Part shown: positions 15,715 through 24,160 of the stretch, in pieces | Position numbering within the stretch: position 1 is the first letter of the stretch | How the letters are laid out: every line of letters begins with the position of its first letter | Assembly: GCA_016865865.1 (NCBI GenBank) | Contig: VGOC01000007.1 | Location: forward strand, 1 to 61,832 | Direction: 5' to 3' | DNA length: 61,832 nt | From: Chloroflexota bacterium | GTDB lineage: Bacteria; Chloroflexota; Anaerolineae; Anaerolineales; UBA11858 | Made by a program: the position numbers and the translations under genes | The notes under the pieces: generated by a model | The model's database searches: none | What the model saw: the letters and a program-made list of their open reading frames with translations, nothing else | Told to the model about the DNA's origin: nothing

Positions 15715-17301
15715 TTATCCGAAAGGATTAGGGTTGGGTAGTTCGACTTCCAATACAAAACCCTCGCCAGCAGAAGATTTGATTCGCATTCGACCATCCA
15801 TCAAGGCCACTCGCTCACCGATGCCAACCAAACCAAAATGCTCCTTCGCCGAAAGATCCGCCAGGTCAGGCAAGACTTCGATCCCACGCCCATCATCCGC
15901 AAAGCGGATCAATAAATGACCTTCAGGGGAGTGCGTCAGGGTTAGTTGCACCTTATGGGCATTGGCATGTTTTGCCACATTGCCAAGGCCTTCTTGAATA
16001 ATCCGAAAAATCGAGAGTTCCATCAGTTCCGGCAACCGGCCCAGGGTCTGGGCGATGTCTATATTCGCTGTGACTCCGGTTCGCTCCTCCCACTCTTGTA
16101 CCAGGGAGGGGATTGCGGAAGAAAGCCCGTGGTTGTCTATCGTTGGAGGACGCAGGTCGCGGCATAGTTGGCGTAAATCGCCTACCACCTGGCGGATTGC
16201 CTCACGAATTGCAAGCAGCTCGCGACGCTGCTCATCGGTATTTTCACCACTCTCTACATCCTCCAGGCGATAGTTCAAACCGAGTAAATCCTGTATCACA
16301 GAATCATGCAGCTCACGCGCCAGGGATTTTCGTTCCTCTTCTCTTTCGGTCATCAAGCGCCTTTGTGTTTCCTGCAAAGCTGCATTCAAGCGATCCATGG
16401 CTTTGACCTGGTCACTAAGCTTTTCGATGAGCTGACGGTTGAGCAAGTCGCTGGCTTCGAGCGTTTCATGCAGTTGGGCCTGTTCCTGAAAGAGTTCTTC
16501 CGTGTGCCGTTGGGCCTTGTGGAAGCTTTCCAGCGCCCAAATGACCGGCGTGACCTGTTCCTGGTGACTTGCGCCCACGATCAATTCGACGACATCACGG
16601 GGGGTGAAATCAGAGGTATTTCGGTCTGCTACTAACCGGCCTTCGAATAATACCAGGATACGGTCGGTGATATTGAACAGGTGCTTCAGATTTTCGCTGC
16701 AAATGATCACCCCCAATCCTAGTTGAGCCTGTTCACGGACGCGTTCGAGCACGATTTCCTGGCGATGATAACCCAGGTTGGGCAGAATATCATCCAACAG
16801 GAGAAGTCGCGCCGGTCGAATGAAGGCGCGCAGCAGGGAAATCAGATGCCGTTGTTCGTTGGTTAAGCTCTCGATGGAGTGATTGATCAGGCTGTGAGGC
16901 AAATCGAATTTTGACAGCAACTCTCTGGCGGTCTCGCACATCTGTTCCCATTTGGGCAGCCCGACAGAGGGGAACAGGGCAATCTCGTGACCCAAGAAAA
17001 TATTTTGGATGACATCCAGGTGAGCCACAAGTTGAGCGACTTGATTAACCAACTCTATTCCCCCCCGGCGGGCTTGATGGGGGGAGGAGAAATACACAGA
17101 CTTTCCCTCGAACGAGATTGTCCCTAGAGTAGGTTGGGTATTGCCTCCAATGAGGTGTAATAAAGTGGATTTCCCCGTTCCGCGCCTGCCAACCAGCCCC
17201 AGGATTTCACCGCGTCGCATCTCGAAGGTGACGTCATCCAGCACTGGAAGTTTGCCATAAGTTTTGGATAGTGAATTAACCCGTAATAGAGTTTCCGACA
17301 T
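15715..17301 (-). CDS. Hybrid sensor: degenerate sugar-type ABC ATPase fused to a NarL-type histidine kinase
   Basis: A 528-residue fusion. Residues 1-245 are an XylG/RbsA-like ABC domain with intact Walker A (GRRGTGKST, 38-46). Its LSGGQ-type signature is changed to SLTNEQ (145-150), the catalytic Glu after Walker B is Asp (LLLLDD, D170-D171), and the switch His is Glu (ICSEN, E203), so it probably binds but does not efficiently hydrolyse ATP. A coiled coil (about 260-325) leads to HisKA_3 with LARELHDSVIQDLLGL (H332) and HATPase_c with GLGNVAKHANAHKV, FADDGRGI and GLVGIGER. The start at 17301 gives MSETLLRVNSLSKTYG, 19 bp after the permease stop. It lies inside the transporter operon. Inferred role: couples transporter or nucleotide state to the response regulator at 21103. 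Confidence 0.9.
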   Translation of the reverse strand: MSETLLRVNSLSKTYGKLPVLDDVTFEMRRGEILGLVGRRGTGKSTLLHLIGGNTQPTLGTISFEGKSVYFSSPHQARRGGIELVNQVAQLVAHLDVIQNIFLGHEIALFPSVGLPKWEQMCETARELLSKFDLPHSLINHSIESLTNEQRHLISLLRAFIRPARLLLLDDILPNLGYHRQEIVLERVREQAQLGLGVIICSENLKHLFNITDRILVLFEGRLVADRNTSDFTPRDVVELIVGASHQEQVTPVIWALESFHKAQRHTEELFQEQAQLHETLEASDLLNRQLIEKLSDQVKAMDRLNAALQETQRRLMTEREEERKSLARELHDSVIQDLLGLNYRLEDVESGENTDEQRRELLAIREAIRQVVGDLRQLCRDLRPPTIDNHGLSSAIPSLVQEWEERTGVTANIDIAQTLGRLPELMELSIFRIIQEGLGNVAKHANAHKVQLTLTHSPEGHLLIRFADDGRGIEVLPDLADLSAKEHFGLVGIGERVALMDGRMRIKSSAGEGFVLEVELPNPNPFG

Positions 17302-17320
17302 GCTACGATCTGGAGTCGAT

Positions 17321-18505
17321 CTATTTACCTGTCTTGCGGGTGGTAACATCGAAGATGACCGCGGTAGCGAGCACAGTAGCCCTGACGATGTACTGGTAGG
17401 AGATATCGATACCCATTAAGTTCATGCCGCTGGTCAGAGAGGTCATGACCAGCGCGCCGATGAGCGATCCCATCACCTTGCCGACGCCACCCGCAGCCGA
17501 TACACCGCCGACAAAAGCCGCAGCGATGGCATCCAACTCGAACAAAGTGCCGGCTACCGTAGTGGCGGAGCGCAGCCGGGCTGCATATAAGATTCCCGAC
17601 AGAGCAGAAAGCATCCCCATCGAACCAAAAACTACATGCGTAATTTTCTTGACGCTGATGCCGCTTAATTCGGCCGCCTCTGGGTTTCCACCAACCGCAT
17701 AGATGTGCCTGCCCAGGACTGTCTTTGTCGTGATGAAATCATATACGATAACCACGATCAATACGACTACGGCTGTCCATGAAAGCCCTTGATACCCTGC
17801 CAGAATCCAGGCAATACCACCGATCAAGACCGAGACGAAAACCAGTTTCAAGGTGAACATTCCTGTGGACAATACTTCGAAATGGTTTTTTTGCATTTTC
17901 CTGCGAGAAATGATTTCGCCTGATGTAAATGAGATAATGGCAAGCAATCCCAGGAATAAAGTGACTTTGTGGATTCCTGATAATATGCCGATGTCTGGAA
18001 TATCGGGAATGAAGGCGTTGCCGATGGCGTTGAAAGCTTCATCTGGAATAACGATTGTGCCAGTAGAGATCGTGACCAGTTGCAGCCCTCCCCGGTAGCC
18101 TAGCCATCCAGCGAGGGTGGCAACGAAGGCTGGGATTCCCAACTGCGCCACCAGGAAGGAAGAGATCAACCCTCCCAGAATTCCGAACACCAGGGTCATG
18201 GGGATGACCACCCAAACAGGCAGATGCCACGACACCATGGCGATAGCCGCCACCGCCCCCAGAAAACCCGCCAGAAACCCAACCGAAAGGTCAATATGCC
18301 GGATGACAATGACCAACGTCATCCCTACGGCTAATACAGCAATATAGCCGGTCTGATTCACTAGGTTGACTAAATTTCTCGACGAAATAAATAAGCCGTC
18401 CGTCGTAATAGCAAAAACCGCCATGATGATGAACAAGGCGATGAACATGCCATATTCACGGATGTTCTCACGCAACATTTTCCGAGCATCATTTATGAAT
18501 GACAT
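17321..18505 (-). CDS. Sugar ABC transporter permease (XylH/RbsC type)
   Basis: A 394-residue BPD_transp_2 family permease with about ten membrane helices and the EAA-like region LGRHIYAVGGNPEAAELSGISVKKI. The motif HIDLSVGFLAGFLGA is typical of xylose/ribose permeases. The start at 18505 (MSFINDARKML) has AGAGG 7 bases upstream, 20 bp after the ATPase stop. It works with the binding protein and ATPase upstream. Either the ATPase at 18526, or that ATPase plus the degenerate ABC domain at 15715, could bind its cytoplasmic face; the second option is inference. Confidence 0.92.
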   Translation of the reverse strand: MSFINDARKMLRENIREYGMFIALFIIMAVFAITTDGLFISSRNLVNLVNQTGYIAVLAVGMTLVIVIRHIDLSVGFLAGFLGAVAAIAMVSWHLPVWVVIPMTLVFGILGGLISSFLVAQLGIPAFVATLAGWLGYRGGLQLVTISTGTIVIPDEAFNAIGNAFIPDIPDIGILSGIHKVTLFLGLLAIISFTSGEIISRRKMQKNHFEVLSTGMFTLKLVFVSVLIGGIAWILAGYQGLSWTAVVVLIVVIVYDFITTKTVLGRHIYAVGGNPEAAELSGISVKKITHVVFGSMGMLSALSGILYAARLRSATTVAGTLFELDAIAAAFVGGVSAAGGVGKVMGSLIGALVMTSLTSGMNLMGIDISYQYIVRATVLATAVIFDVTTRKTGK

Positions 18506-18525
18506 TTCGAGCCTCTTTGCGCCTA

Positions 18526-19320
18526 TCAAGCAACTGTTTTTTCGGTGAAGTCATCACGGGCGCCAATCATGTAAGCGACAACTCGTTCACGAAACTCGTG
18601 AATGTCACCTTCCACAGAGGTATCGGAGACTTTGCGCCCTTGACGGAGTACGATCATTCGATCACTTACCTGGTAGATATCTTCCAGGCGGTGACTGATA
18701 ACGATGATCGAAGAGCCTTGCGCCTTGAGTTCTCGTACCAATTCGAGCACCTTGTCGATGGCAGAGACGCTCAAAGCCGCCGTAGGTTCGTCCATGATGA
18801 TGACTTTGGCATCGAAGGCGGTTGCTCGAGCAATCGCCACTGCCTGGCGTTGGCCACCAGACAGTCTTTCCACCTTTTGACGCACCGATGGGATATCGAT
18901 CTTGAGACGGCTGAGCAGACTTTGCGTTTCCTGCTCCATATGGCGGTAATCCATGACCCCAATGGGGCCCAGCTTGATCCGTACTACTTCTCGCCCCATG
19001 AAAACATTCGCAGCTACATCGAGGTTGTTAGCAAGAGCATAATCCTGATAGACCATCTCGATTCCCAGGCGGCGCGCATCCAAAGGATTTGAAAGATGCG
19101 CCTTCTCACCTTCTATGAAAATATCTCCGCCATCGGGGATGTAGGCTCCGCTGAGAACTTTCATCAGGGTGGATTTGCCTGCAGCGTTGTCGCCCACCAG
19201 CCCCAATACTTCATTGTGGTGTAATACCAGGTCCACTCCGCACAGCGCCTGAACCGCGCCAAAGCTCTTCTTGATGTTGCGCATTTCGACGACAGGTGTG
19301 TTTTCTGCGGCTTGTTTCAT
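18526..19320 (-). CDS. Sugar ABC transporter ATPase (single-domain XylG type)
   Basis: A 264-residue ATPase energising sugar uptake. Walker A ([12 protein letters not shown]), signature [18 protein letters not shown], Walker [13 protein letters not shown] and the switch ISHRLE are all intact. Most sugar ATPases of this class are tandem two-domain proteins; this one has a single domain. The degenerate ABC domain encoded two genes downstream could be its asymmetric partner. The start at 19320 ([16 protein letters not shown]) has AAGGA 9 bases upstream. An upstream in-frame stretch derives from repeat DNA and was discarded. Confidence 0.92.
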   Translation of the reverse strand: MKQAAENTPVVEMRNIKKSFGAVQALCGVDLVLHHNEVLGLVGDNAAGKSTLMKVLSGAYIPDGGDIFIEGEKAHLSNPLDARRLGIEMVYQDYALANNLDVAANVFMGREVVRIKLGPIGVMDYRHMEQETQSLLSRLKIDIPSVRQKVERLSGGQRQAVAIARATAFDAKVIIMDEPTAALSVSAIDKVLELVRELKAQGSSIIVISHRLEDIYQVSDRMIVLRQGRKVSDTSVEGDIHEFRERVVAYMIGARDDFTEKTVA

Positions 19321-19371
19321 CGCTACATCCTTCTTTCGCTCCGCGTACTCCACATCTCCGCGGTGTCGTAA

Positions 19372-19514
19372 TTTTATCAGTGAACTCTTACATGAGTTCA
19401 CTGATAAAACTCATGAACGAGGGGGCGGGGTGGGATATATGGGGGTGCGTGCTGCGCACGCACCCCCATATATCCCGCCCCAAATCCTCTACTCGTAGTT
19501 TTTGCAGTGGACTC
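19372..19514. repeat. Miniature element, family B copy 1, with an extra end
   Basis: A 121-bp element (19394-19514) with ends GAGTTCACTG and CAGTGGACTC and a long perfect central palindrome around GTGCGTGCTGCGCACGCAC. It is flanked by TTACAT direct repeats (19388-19393 and 19515-19520). Immediately upstream, TTTTATCAGTGAACTC (19372-19387) is a second, inverted copy of the left end, so two ends face away across the 6-bp TTACAT. It sits between the ATPase and binding-protein genes of the sugar operon. Confidence 0.85.
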
Positions 19515-19579
19515 TTACATTATAAAGGAATAGTGATGGATAATCCATCACTATTCCTTTCGATAATCAAACTTCTTAA

Positions 19580-20722
19580 CTAGGGTAATCCAGTAAATTC
19601 ACTGGCGTCCCAATAGCCAGAGTCGATGATCGCTTCGACGAGGTTTTCGATATCGACCGAGATCACGACAGAGGGCTTGGCGGGGACATCTATCACGCCG
19701 TTGTTGTAGGTGTGGGTCTGCTCAGGAACGCCGCCTTCGAGATAGGCAACTGCGGCAGCGATGGCGTCGCCAACCAGGGTGCGGACATCCTTCAAAACGG
19801 TCATGGACTGCTTGCCATCAATGATGTACTGGACGGAGGCGATTTCAGCATCCTGACCGGTGACCACGTAGCTGCTGACATCAGCGTCGGCGCCGAAGGC
19901 ATCGGCAATAGCCCGAGCAGTGCCGTCATTGGGGGCCAGGATGAACACATCACCCTTGTCTTCCACAGTTGTGGCTGTCAGGTTGGCCTCTGCCAGGTTC
20001 TTGGCAGTGTTGAAATCCCAGTTCGTGGTGATCTGACCAATGATCTGACCCATCTCGTCGCGGGTCAAGGTAGCCTTGTCCTGCAGGGCAATCGCCTCGC
20101 TGGAGTTCTTGACGACGAAGGTTCCGTCTACGATCTTGGGCTGCAAGACGTTCCAGGCACCCTCGAAGAACAAGAAGGCGTTGTTGTCGGTGGCAGCGCC
20201 AGCGTACAGGTAGAGCGGATTCCCAGTCCCAGAGGCTTTGTCAACCAGGTATTGAGCCTGGGCAGCGCCTACCGCAATGCTGTCGAAGGTGACGTAGTAA
20301 TCCACCGCGTCCGTATCGCGAATCAGGCGGTCATAGGAAACCACTTTCACGCCTGCATCGCGAGCGGCCTCTGCAGCAGCGGCTGCGGCTGTACCATCAT
20401 GCGGGCAGATGATGAGCACCTTGATGCCCTTGGTGATCAGGTCCTCGACGTTGGCCTTCTCCTTGGCAGAGTCGCCCTGGCTGAAGAGGATTTCGACTTC
20501 GTAACCAGCGGCTGTGAGAGCATCCTGGAAGCGGCCTTCATCTTGGATCCAGCGCGGTTCTTCCCTGGTAGGCAGGACAATACCAACCGCCAATTTCTCG
20601 CCTTCTGCAGGGGCTGCTACTTCTGGGGCTGCGGCCTCCTCTGGGGCTTTGGGCTGGCAAGCTGTGAGAGCTAACACCAGCGTAATCAGCAATATCAGTA
20701 AACCGAAATATTTCCTGGACAT
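19580..20722 (-). CDS. Sugar ABC transporter substrate-binding lipoprotein (XylF/ChvE-like)
   Basis: A 380-residue lipoprotein: lipoprotein signal peptide with lipobox LTAC (Cys 22), an Ala/Pro/Glu-rich linker, then a Peripla_BP_4 fold (AVGIVLPTREEPRWIQDEGR, CPHDGTAAAAAAEAARDAGV, SYDRLIRDTDAVDYYV, TGQDAEIASVQYII). The sequence most resembles xylose/multiple-sugar binding proteins. It is the first gene of the operon (RBS AGGAG), separated from the ATPase by a family B element that may lower expression of downstream genes. The promoter should lie in the divergent region 20723-21102. Confidence 0.92.
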   Translation of the reverse strand: MSRKYFGLLILLITLVLALTACQPKAPEEAAAPEVAAPAEGEKLAVGIVLPTREEPRWIQDEGRFQDALTAAGYEVEILFSQGDSAKEKANVEDLITKGIKVLIICPHDGTAAAAAAEAARDAGVKVVSYDRLIRDTDAVDYYVTFDSIAVGAAQAQYLVDKASGTGNPLYLYAGAATDNNAFLFFEGAWNVLQPKIVDGTFVVKNSSEAIALQDKATLTRDEMGQIIGQITTNWDFNTAKNLAEANLTATTVEDKGDVFILAPNDGTARAIADAFGADADVSSYVVTGQDAEIASVQYIIDGKQSMTVLKDVRTLVGDAIAAAVAYLEGGVPEQTHTYNNGVIDVPAKPSVVISVDIENLVEAIIDSGYWDASEFTGLP

Positions 20723-21102
20723 TTTCTTCTCCTATTATGTGAAATATGGACGATATGAACCACAGGGGAACGGAATATTCAATTTACGAACTATGTGTTG
20801 GGGATATCACCTCCTTTTCTTGTAAGAATTGTGGAATTCTGGTGATATGTCATGGTAGCTGGTTGCGGTCTTCGGGGCGCACCAGACTCGGAAAAACCGG
20901 TATTCATCGGTTTCCGCGAAGCGATAATAATTCTAGCAAGAATTTTACCAAACTATTGAACCGGAAATCCCCCAATTTCCCCCCATGGATTTAGGGGATT
21001 CCCCCCAAACAGGAGGAAATGTATTGTTTTCCCCCTCTCGACAGTGGTAAGATTTCCTTGACGCCACTGAAAAAACGCATAAAAGAGGTACCGGTGCGAC
21101 AT
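20723..21102. other. Divergent control region of the sugar locus
   Basis: 380 bp between the binding-protein start (minus) and the response-regulator start (plus). It contains an imperfect C-tract/G-tract palindrome (about 20967-21012: CCCCCAATTTCCCCCC and GGGGATTCCCCCC) followed by AGGAGG. No clear promoter hexamers could be picked by eye. It is the likeliest place for binding by the LuxR-type regulator encoded next. Confidence 0.4.
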
Positions 21103-22146
21103 ATGGGAAAATCGCGCATTTTACTGGCAGATGACCATGCGGTTGTGCGAGCAGGCATTCATAAAGTCATCGAAGATTCTCCTGATTTGCAGATTGTGGC
21201 CGAGGTCGAAGATGGGTCATCCTTGTTAGAGTGCCTGGAACGAACTCGCCCAGATTGCCTGTTGGTTGATATCAGCATGCCGGCCTTCGACCCCCTGAAA
21301 TCAATCCCGGAAATCCGAAACAGATATCCGGATTTGAAAATTCTGGTGGTCAGCGCCTACGATGATGACGTGTATGTCCATGGCTTGCTGGAAGCCGGCG
21401 TTGATGGATACCACCTCAAAGACCAGTCGCTTGGCGACCTGAAATTAGCGATCCATCGCGTGTTGAATGGCGAACGTTGGATATCGGGTTCCTTGATCAA
21501 GAAACTGGTAGATCAACCCAGGCCATCTCCTCAGACGCCAATGCTGACCTCCAGGCAAATCGAGATTCTTCGTCTGCTTCAAGATGGTTTAGATAATAAC
21601 CGCATTGCCTTAGAAATGAATTTAAGCGTCAAAACGATCGAGAATCACCTCACCCGGGTGTACAAGCAACTTGGCGTATGTAGCCGGCTGGAAGCCAGCA
21701 ATTATGTGAACCATCATCCTGAGGTGTTGAGGATCAAAGGCCATCGTGTTTTTCAACAGCGACCCCTTACACGCCGTTCCCATGAAGTAGCCATCCTTCT
21801 CGTAGATGACAACCGCCGCTACCTGCATCAACTGAAGCGGATTTTGAGCAAAGTAGTCCCTCAGGCCGACCAATACGAGGCAAACGATTCGAACGAGGCT
21901 GTATACATCGCGAAGAATATTCAACCTCAACTCGTTTTGGTAGATGTTGTTCTTGGAGAAGAAGATGGCATTCGCTGCGCCCGTCGGATCAAGGCGGTTT
22001 CTGCAAAATCGCGCCTGGTTATAATCAGCGCTTATCCCGACCGCGAATTCCATCGTTTGAGCATCGAAGCCGGAGCAGTCGCCTTCCTGGATAAGAAGGA
22101 CCTCGACGCTAAAACATTGCAGCAAGTGGTAGAAGATCTACTTTAA
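21103..22146 (+). CDS. Response regulator with REC-HTH(LuxR)-REC architecture
   Basis: A 347-residue protein: NarL-type receiver (1-122, phospho-acceptor D56, K106), LuxR-type HTH (about 146-205, LTSRQIEILRLLQDGLDNNR and SVKTIENHLTRVYKQLGV), then a second receiver (about 228-347, D281, K331/K332). A receiver placed after the HTH is unusual. The start at 21103 (MGKSRILLADDHAVVR) is chosen by homology; GTG at 21094, 4 bases after AGAGG, is an alternative. It is divergent from the sugar operon that encodes the matching HisKA_3 kinase at 15715. Confidence 0.9.
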   Translation: MGKSRILLADDHAVVRAGIHKVIEDSPDLQIVAEVEDGSSLLECLERTRPDCLLVDISMPAFDPLKSIPEIRNRYPDLKILVVSAYDDDVYVHGLLEAGVDGYHLKDQSLGDLKLAIHRVLNGERWISGSLIKKLVDQPRPSPQTPMLTSRQIEILRLLQDGLDNNRIALEMNLSVKTIENHLTRVYKQLGVCSRLEASNYVNHHPEVLRIKGHRVFQQRPLTRRSHEVAILLVDDNRRYLHQLKRILSKVVPQADQYEANDSNEAVYIAKNIQPQLVLVDVVLGEEDGIRCARRIKAVSAKSRLVIISAYPDREFHRLSIEAGAVAFLDKKDLDAKTLQQVVEDLL

Positions 22147-22159
22147 TCCCTTAAAAGCA

Positions 22160-22181
22160 AAACCACCCGAAACGGATGGTT
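22160..22181 (-). terminator. Terminator for tRNA-Val (possibly bidirectional)
   Basis: On the minus strand AACCATCCG pairs with CGGGTGGTT across a TTT loop and is followed by TTGCTTTT. On the plus strand the same hairpin follows the response-regulator gene but has a poorer T-tract. Confidence 0.65.
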
Positions 22182-22188
22182 TGTTCTG

Positions 22189-22262
22189 TGGGCGGTATTG
22201 GACTCGAACCAACGACCTTTGCGATGTCAACGCAACGCTCTAACCAACTGAGCTAACCGCCC
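22189..22262 (-). tRNA. tRNA-Val (anticodon GAC)
   Basis: A 74-base cloverleaf: acceptor GGGCGGT/ACCGCCC, D-arm GCTC...GAGC, anticodon arm TTGCG-TTGACAT-CGCAA, T-arm GTTGG-TTCGAGT-CCAAT. The loop places GAC at 34-36, reading valine GUC. No CCA is encoded. Confidence 0.95.
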
Positions 22263-22314
22263 GCGCGTGGAATATTATACCACCTCCGAAGATGTTTGCA
22301 AGATTTTTTCGCGC

Positions 22315-22368
22315 TTGACATATAGATAAACTTCGATTAGTATTGTGGACATATAGATAAAGTTCGAT
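22315..22368 (+). promoter_or_regulatory. arsR promoter and operator with 20-bp direct repeats
   Basis: TTGACA (22315-22320), 17-bp spacer, TAGTAT (22338-22343). ACATATAGATAAACTTCGAT (22318-22337) overlaps the spacer and is repeated with one change at 22349-22368, a 31-bp period (three helical turns). This places one repeat over the promoter core and one over the start region, a layout suited to repression by the adjacent ArsR. Confidence 0.75.
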
Positions 22369-22421
22369 ATGAATCATCGAGTCCAGGGCGATTGCGAAGG
22401 CTTGAGCCCACATGAGTGAAC

Positions 22422-22742
22422 ATGAAAACTGTAACGATTGTGGTAGACAAGGTCGAATTTGCCAAAGCGTTGGCCGACGAAACCCGCCAGAAGATCATGG
22501 CGTTATGTTGCTGCGAGTTCGCCAGCGTTAATGATATCGTCGAAAAACTAGACGTGGCCCAGCCGACTGTGTCTCATCACCTGAAGATCCTCAAAAACGC
22601 CGGGTTGGTCAAATCCGAGCGGCGCGGCAAGCAAATCATGTACACCCTCGACCAGGAACGGCTGGCCCAGGGCTGCTGCCAGGTAGCCGAGGATTTTGCC
22701 CCCGACCAGCCCATCATAATGGTGATTCAGGTTCCCGAATAA
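22422..22742 (+). CDS. arsR: ArsR-family metalloregulator
   Basis: A 106-residue winged-helix repressor. The alpha-3 region MALCCCEFASVNDIVEKL carries a Cys triplet near the site that binds As(III)/Sb(III) in ArsR, and a further CC pair is at the C-terminal side (QGCCQV). The recognition helix is VAQPTVSHHLKILKNAGLV. ATG at 22422 is used, though GTG at 22416 is possible; no strong RBS is seen. It probably autoregulates through the direct repeats just upstream and co-controls arsM 69 bp downstream. Confidence 0.9.
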   Translation: MKTVTIVVDKVEFAKALADETRQKIMALCCCEFASVNDIVEKLDVAQPTVSHHLKILKNAGLVKSERRGKQIMYTLDQERLAQGCCQVAEDFAPDQPIIMVIQVPE

Positions 22743-22811
22743 AGGTCGGTATATTTTTTTACCTAAACAAATAGAAGAATATAAATATTTCGATATATAA
22801 GGAGATCAAAC

Positions 22812-23663
22812 ATGACCACTCAAAATATCCCATCTGATATCCGGACTGTGGTGCGGGAGCGATACGGAAGTATCGCAGAGAAATTCCAACCAGGCTCGCA
22901 GGCCGATTGCTGCGCCCCATCGCAGAGTTCCTGCTGCGGTTCGGAGAACGAAGTCCAAATGGGCGCCATCGCTCAGCTCTATGATGACCCCGCTGCCTTC
23001 GAATTACCCGCTGACGTCACCGATCTCTCGCTTGGTTGCGGCGATCCTGTTACCCTGGCTTCCCTGGAAGAAGGGCAAATTGTCCTCGACCTCGGTTCAG
23101 GCGGAGGGATTGATTGCTTCCTGGCTGCTAAGAAAGTAGGCCCCACAGGCAAGGTCATCGGCGTGGATATGACGCCGGCGATGATCGAGCGCGCCCGCGC
23201 AAACAAGAGCAAAGTCAGCGCGGAGAACGTCGAGTTCCGCCTGGGAGAAATCGAGCATCTCCCAGTAGCTGACGGGACCGTAGATGTGATTATCTCTAAC
23301 TGCGTCATCAACCTCAGCCCGGATAAACCCCAGGTTTTCCGCGAGGCCTTCCGCGTCCTGCGCCCAGGAGGACGCCTGGCTGTCAGCGACATCGTCACCG
23401 ATGGCGATCTCCCCGACGTCATCAAGAACAGCCTGAGCGCCTGGGCGGGCTGCATCGCCGGGGCGCTGGATGTAAAGGATTATATCGCCGCTATTCAGCA
23501 GGCTGGTTTCACCGAAGTGGACGTGACTGCTTCGTATTGGAAACAAGAGATGATCGAGGCCGCCGTTGAACAGTTTGGCCTCGACGACAAAGAAGCCTTC
23601 AAGGATATCAACCCGCAGAAATCCATCTTCAGCGCCAAAATTACGGCCTGTAAACCGTTATAA
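22812..23663 (+). CDS. arsM: Arsenite S-adenosylmethionine methyltransferase
   Basis: A 283-residue SAM-dependent enzyme that methylates As(III) in the cytoplasm. The SAM site [20 protein letters not shown] and the As-binding cysteines are visible: [11 protein letters not shown] near residue 35, [11 protein letters not shown] near 160 and AGCIAGAL near 213. Length matches bacterial ArsM. RBS AAGGAG lies 9 bases before ATG. It is the only detoxification gene with arsR here; no arsenite efflux pump or reductase is in the window. Confidence 0.95.
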   Translation: MTTQNIPSDIRTVVRERYGSIAEKFQPGSQADCCAPSQSSCCGSENEVQMGAIAQLYDDPAAFELPADVTDLSLGCGDPVTLASLEEGQIVLDLGSGGGIDCFLAAKKVGPTGKVIGVDMTPAMIERARANKSKVSAENVEFRLGEIEHLPVADGTVDVIISNCVINLSPDKPQVFREAFRVLRPGGRLAVSDIVTDGDLPDVIKNSLSAWAGCIAGALDVKDYIAAIQQAGFTEVDVTASYWKQEMIEAAVEQFGLDDKEAFKDINPQKSIFSAKITACKPL

Positions 23664-23704
23664 CCTGGGTGTAAGCCCAATACGAGGTGAGAAACCCGTA
23701 TTGT

Positions 23705-23785
23705 CAGCAGATCACGAAAAAGATCGGAAGCCCGTCCCCGGGCGACCCGAGGACGGGTCTTTGATCTTATCTTCGTGAAGTACTG
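23705..23785. repeat. Miniature element, family D copy 1
   Basis: An 81-bp element: CAGCAGATCACGAAAA, hairpin AGCCCGTCCCCGGG/CGAGGACGGGTCT, CGTGAAGTACTG. It is the same family as copies at 56581 and 56877. The left end has decayed and no target duplication is seen. Confidence 0.75.
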
Positions 23786-23854
23786 ATAGTGACAGATGTC
23801 TCCTTGACTAAGGGTCCGTAAAAGAATAAGTTCCCTCACTCGCTTGCCAAGCAA

Positions 23855-23979
23855 TGTCATTGCGAGGGCGTTTTTTGCCCGAAGCAATCTCCAAAAGGGC
23901 AGAAAAACCGCTTGAACGAGCATTTTCCAGACCCGAGGAGATTGTTTCGCCGCCAAAAACGGGCGGCTCGCAATGACAG
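23855..23979. repeat. TGTCATTGCGAG-type interspersed inverted repeat
   Basis: Outer arms TGTCATTGCGAG and CTCGCAATGACA, inner arms GAAGCAATCTCC and GGAGATTGTTTC. This is a repeat pattern found widely in environmental bacterial genomes. The interval 23664-24160 contains only this, family D copy 1 and family A copy 3. Confidence 0.8.
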
Positions 23980-24023
23980 CGAGTTGGCGAAAACGGGTTT
24001 CTGGCAACCTTATCTAAACATTA

Positions 24024-24135
24024 GTAACTGCTCAGCCATCGAACGGATTAGCCCGAAAAAAGGATGTGCGCAGGGGGCTACGCCCCCTGCGCACACCCTT
24101 TTTTCGGGAATTTCTCCGTTTGGCTGAGTAGTTAC
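24024..24135. repeat. Miniature inverted-repeat element, family A copy 3
   Basis: 112 bp, with perfect 8-bp direct repeats AAACATTA (24016-24023 and 24136-24143). It lies between the convergent arsM and M23 peptidase genes, where its two-way terminator could end both transcripts. One base of the left core stem differs from copy 1. Confidence 0.93.
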
Positions 24136-24160
24136 AAACATTATTGGGGTTAGGTGATTA

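Noticed and set aside
23664-23700. arsM terminator at CAATACG...CGTATTG
   Set aside because: Hairpin is short and has no T-tract; family A copy 3 downstream is a much better terminator.
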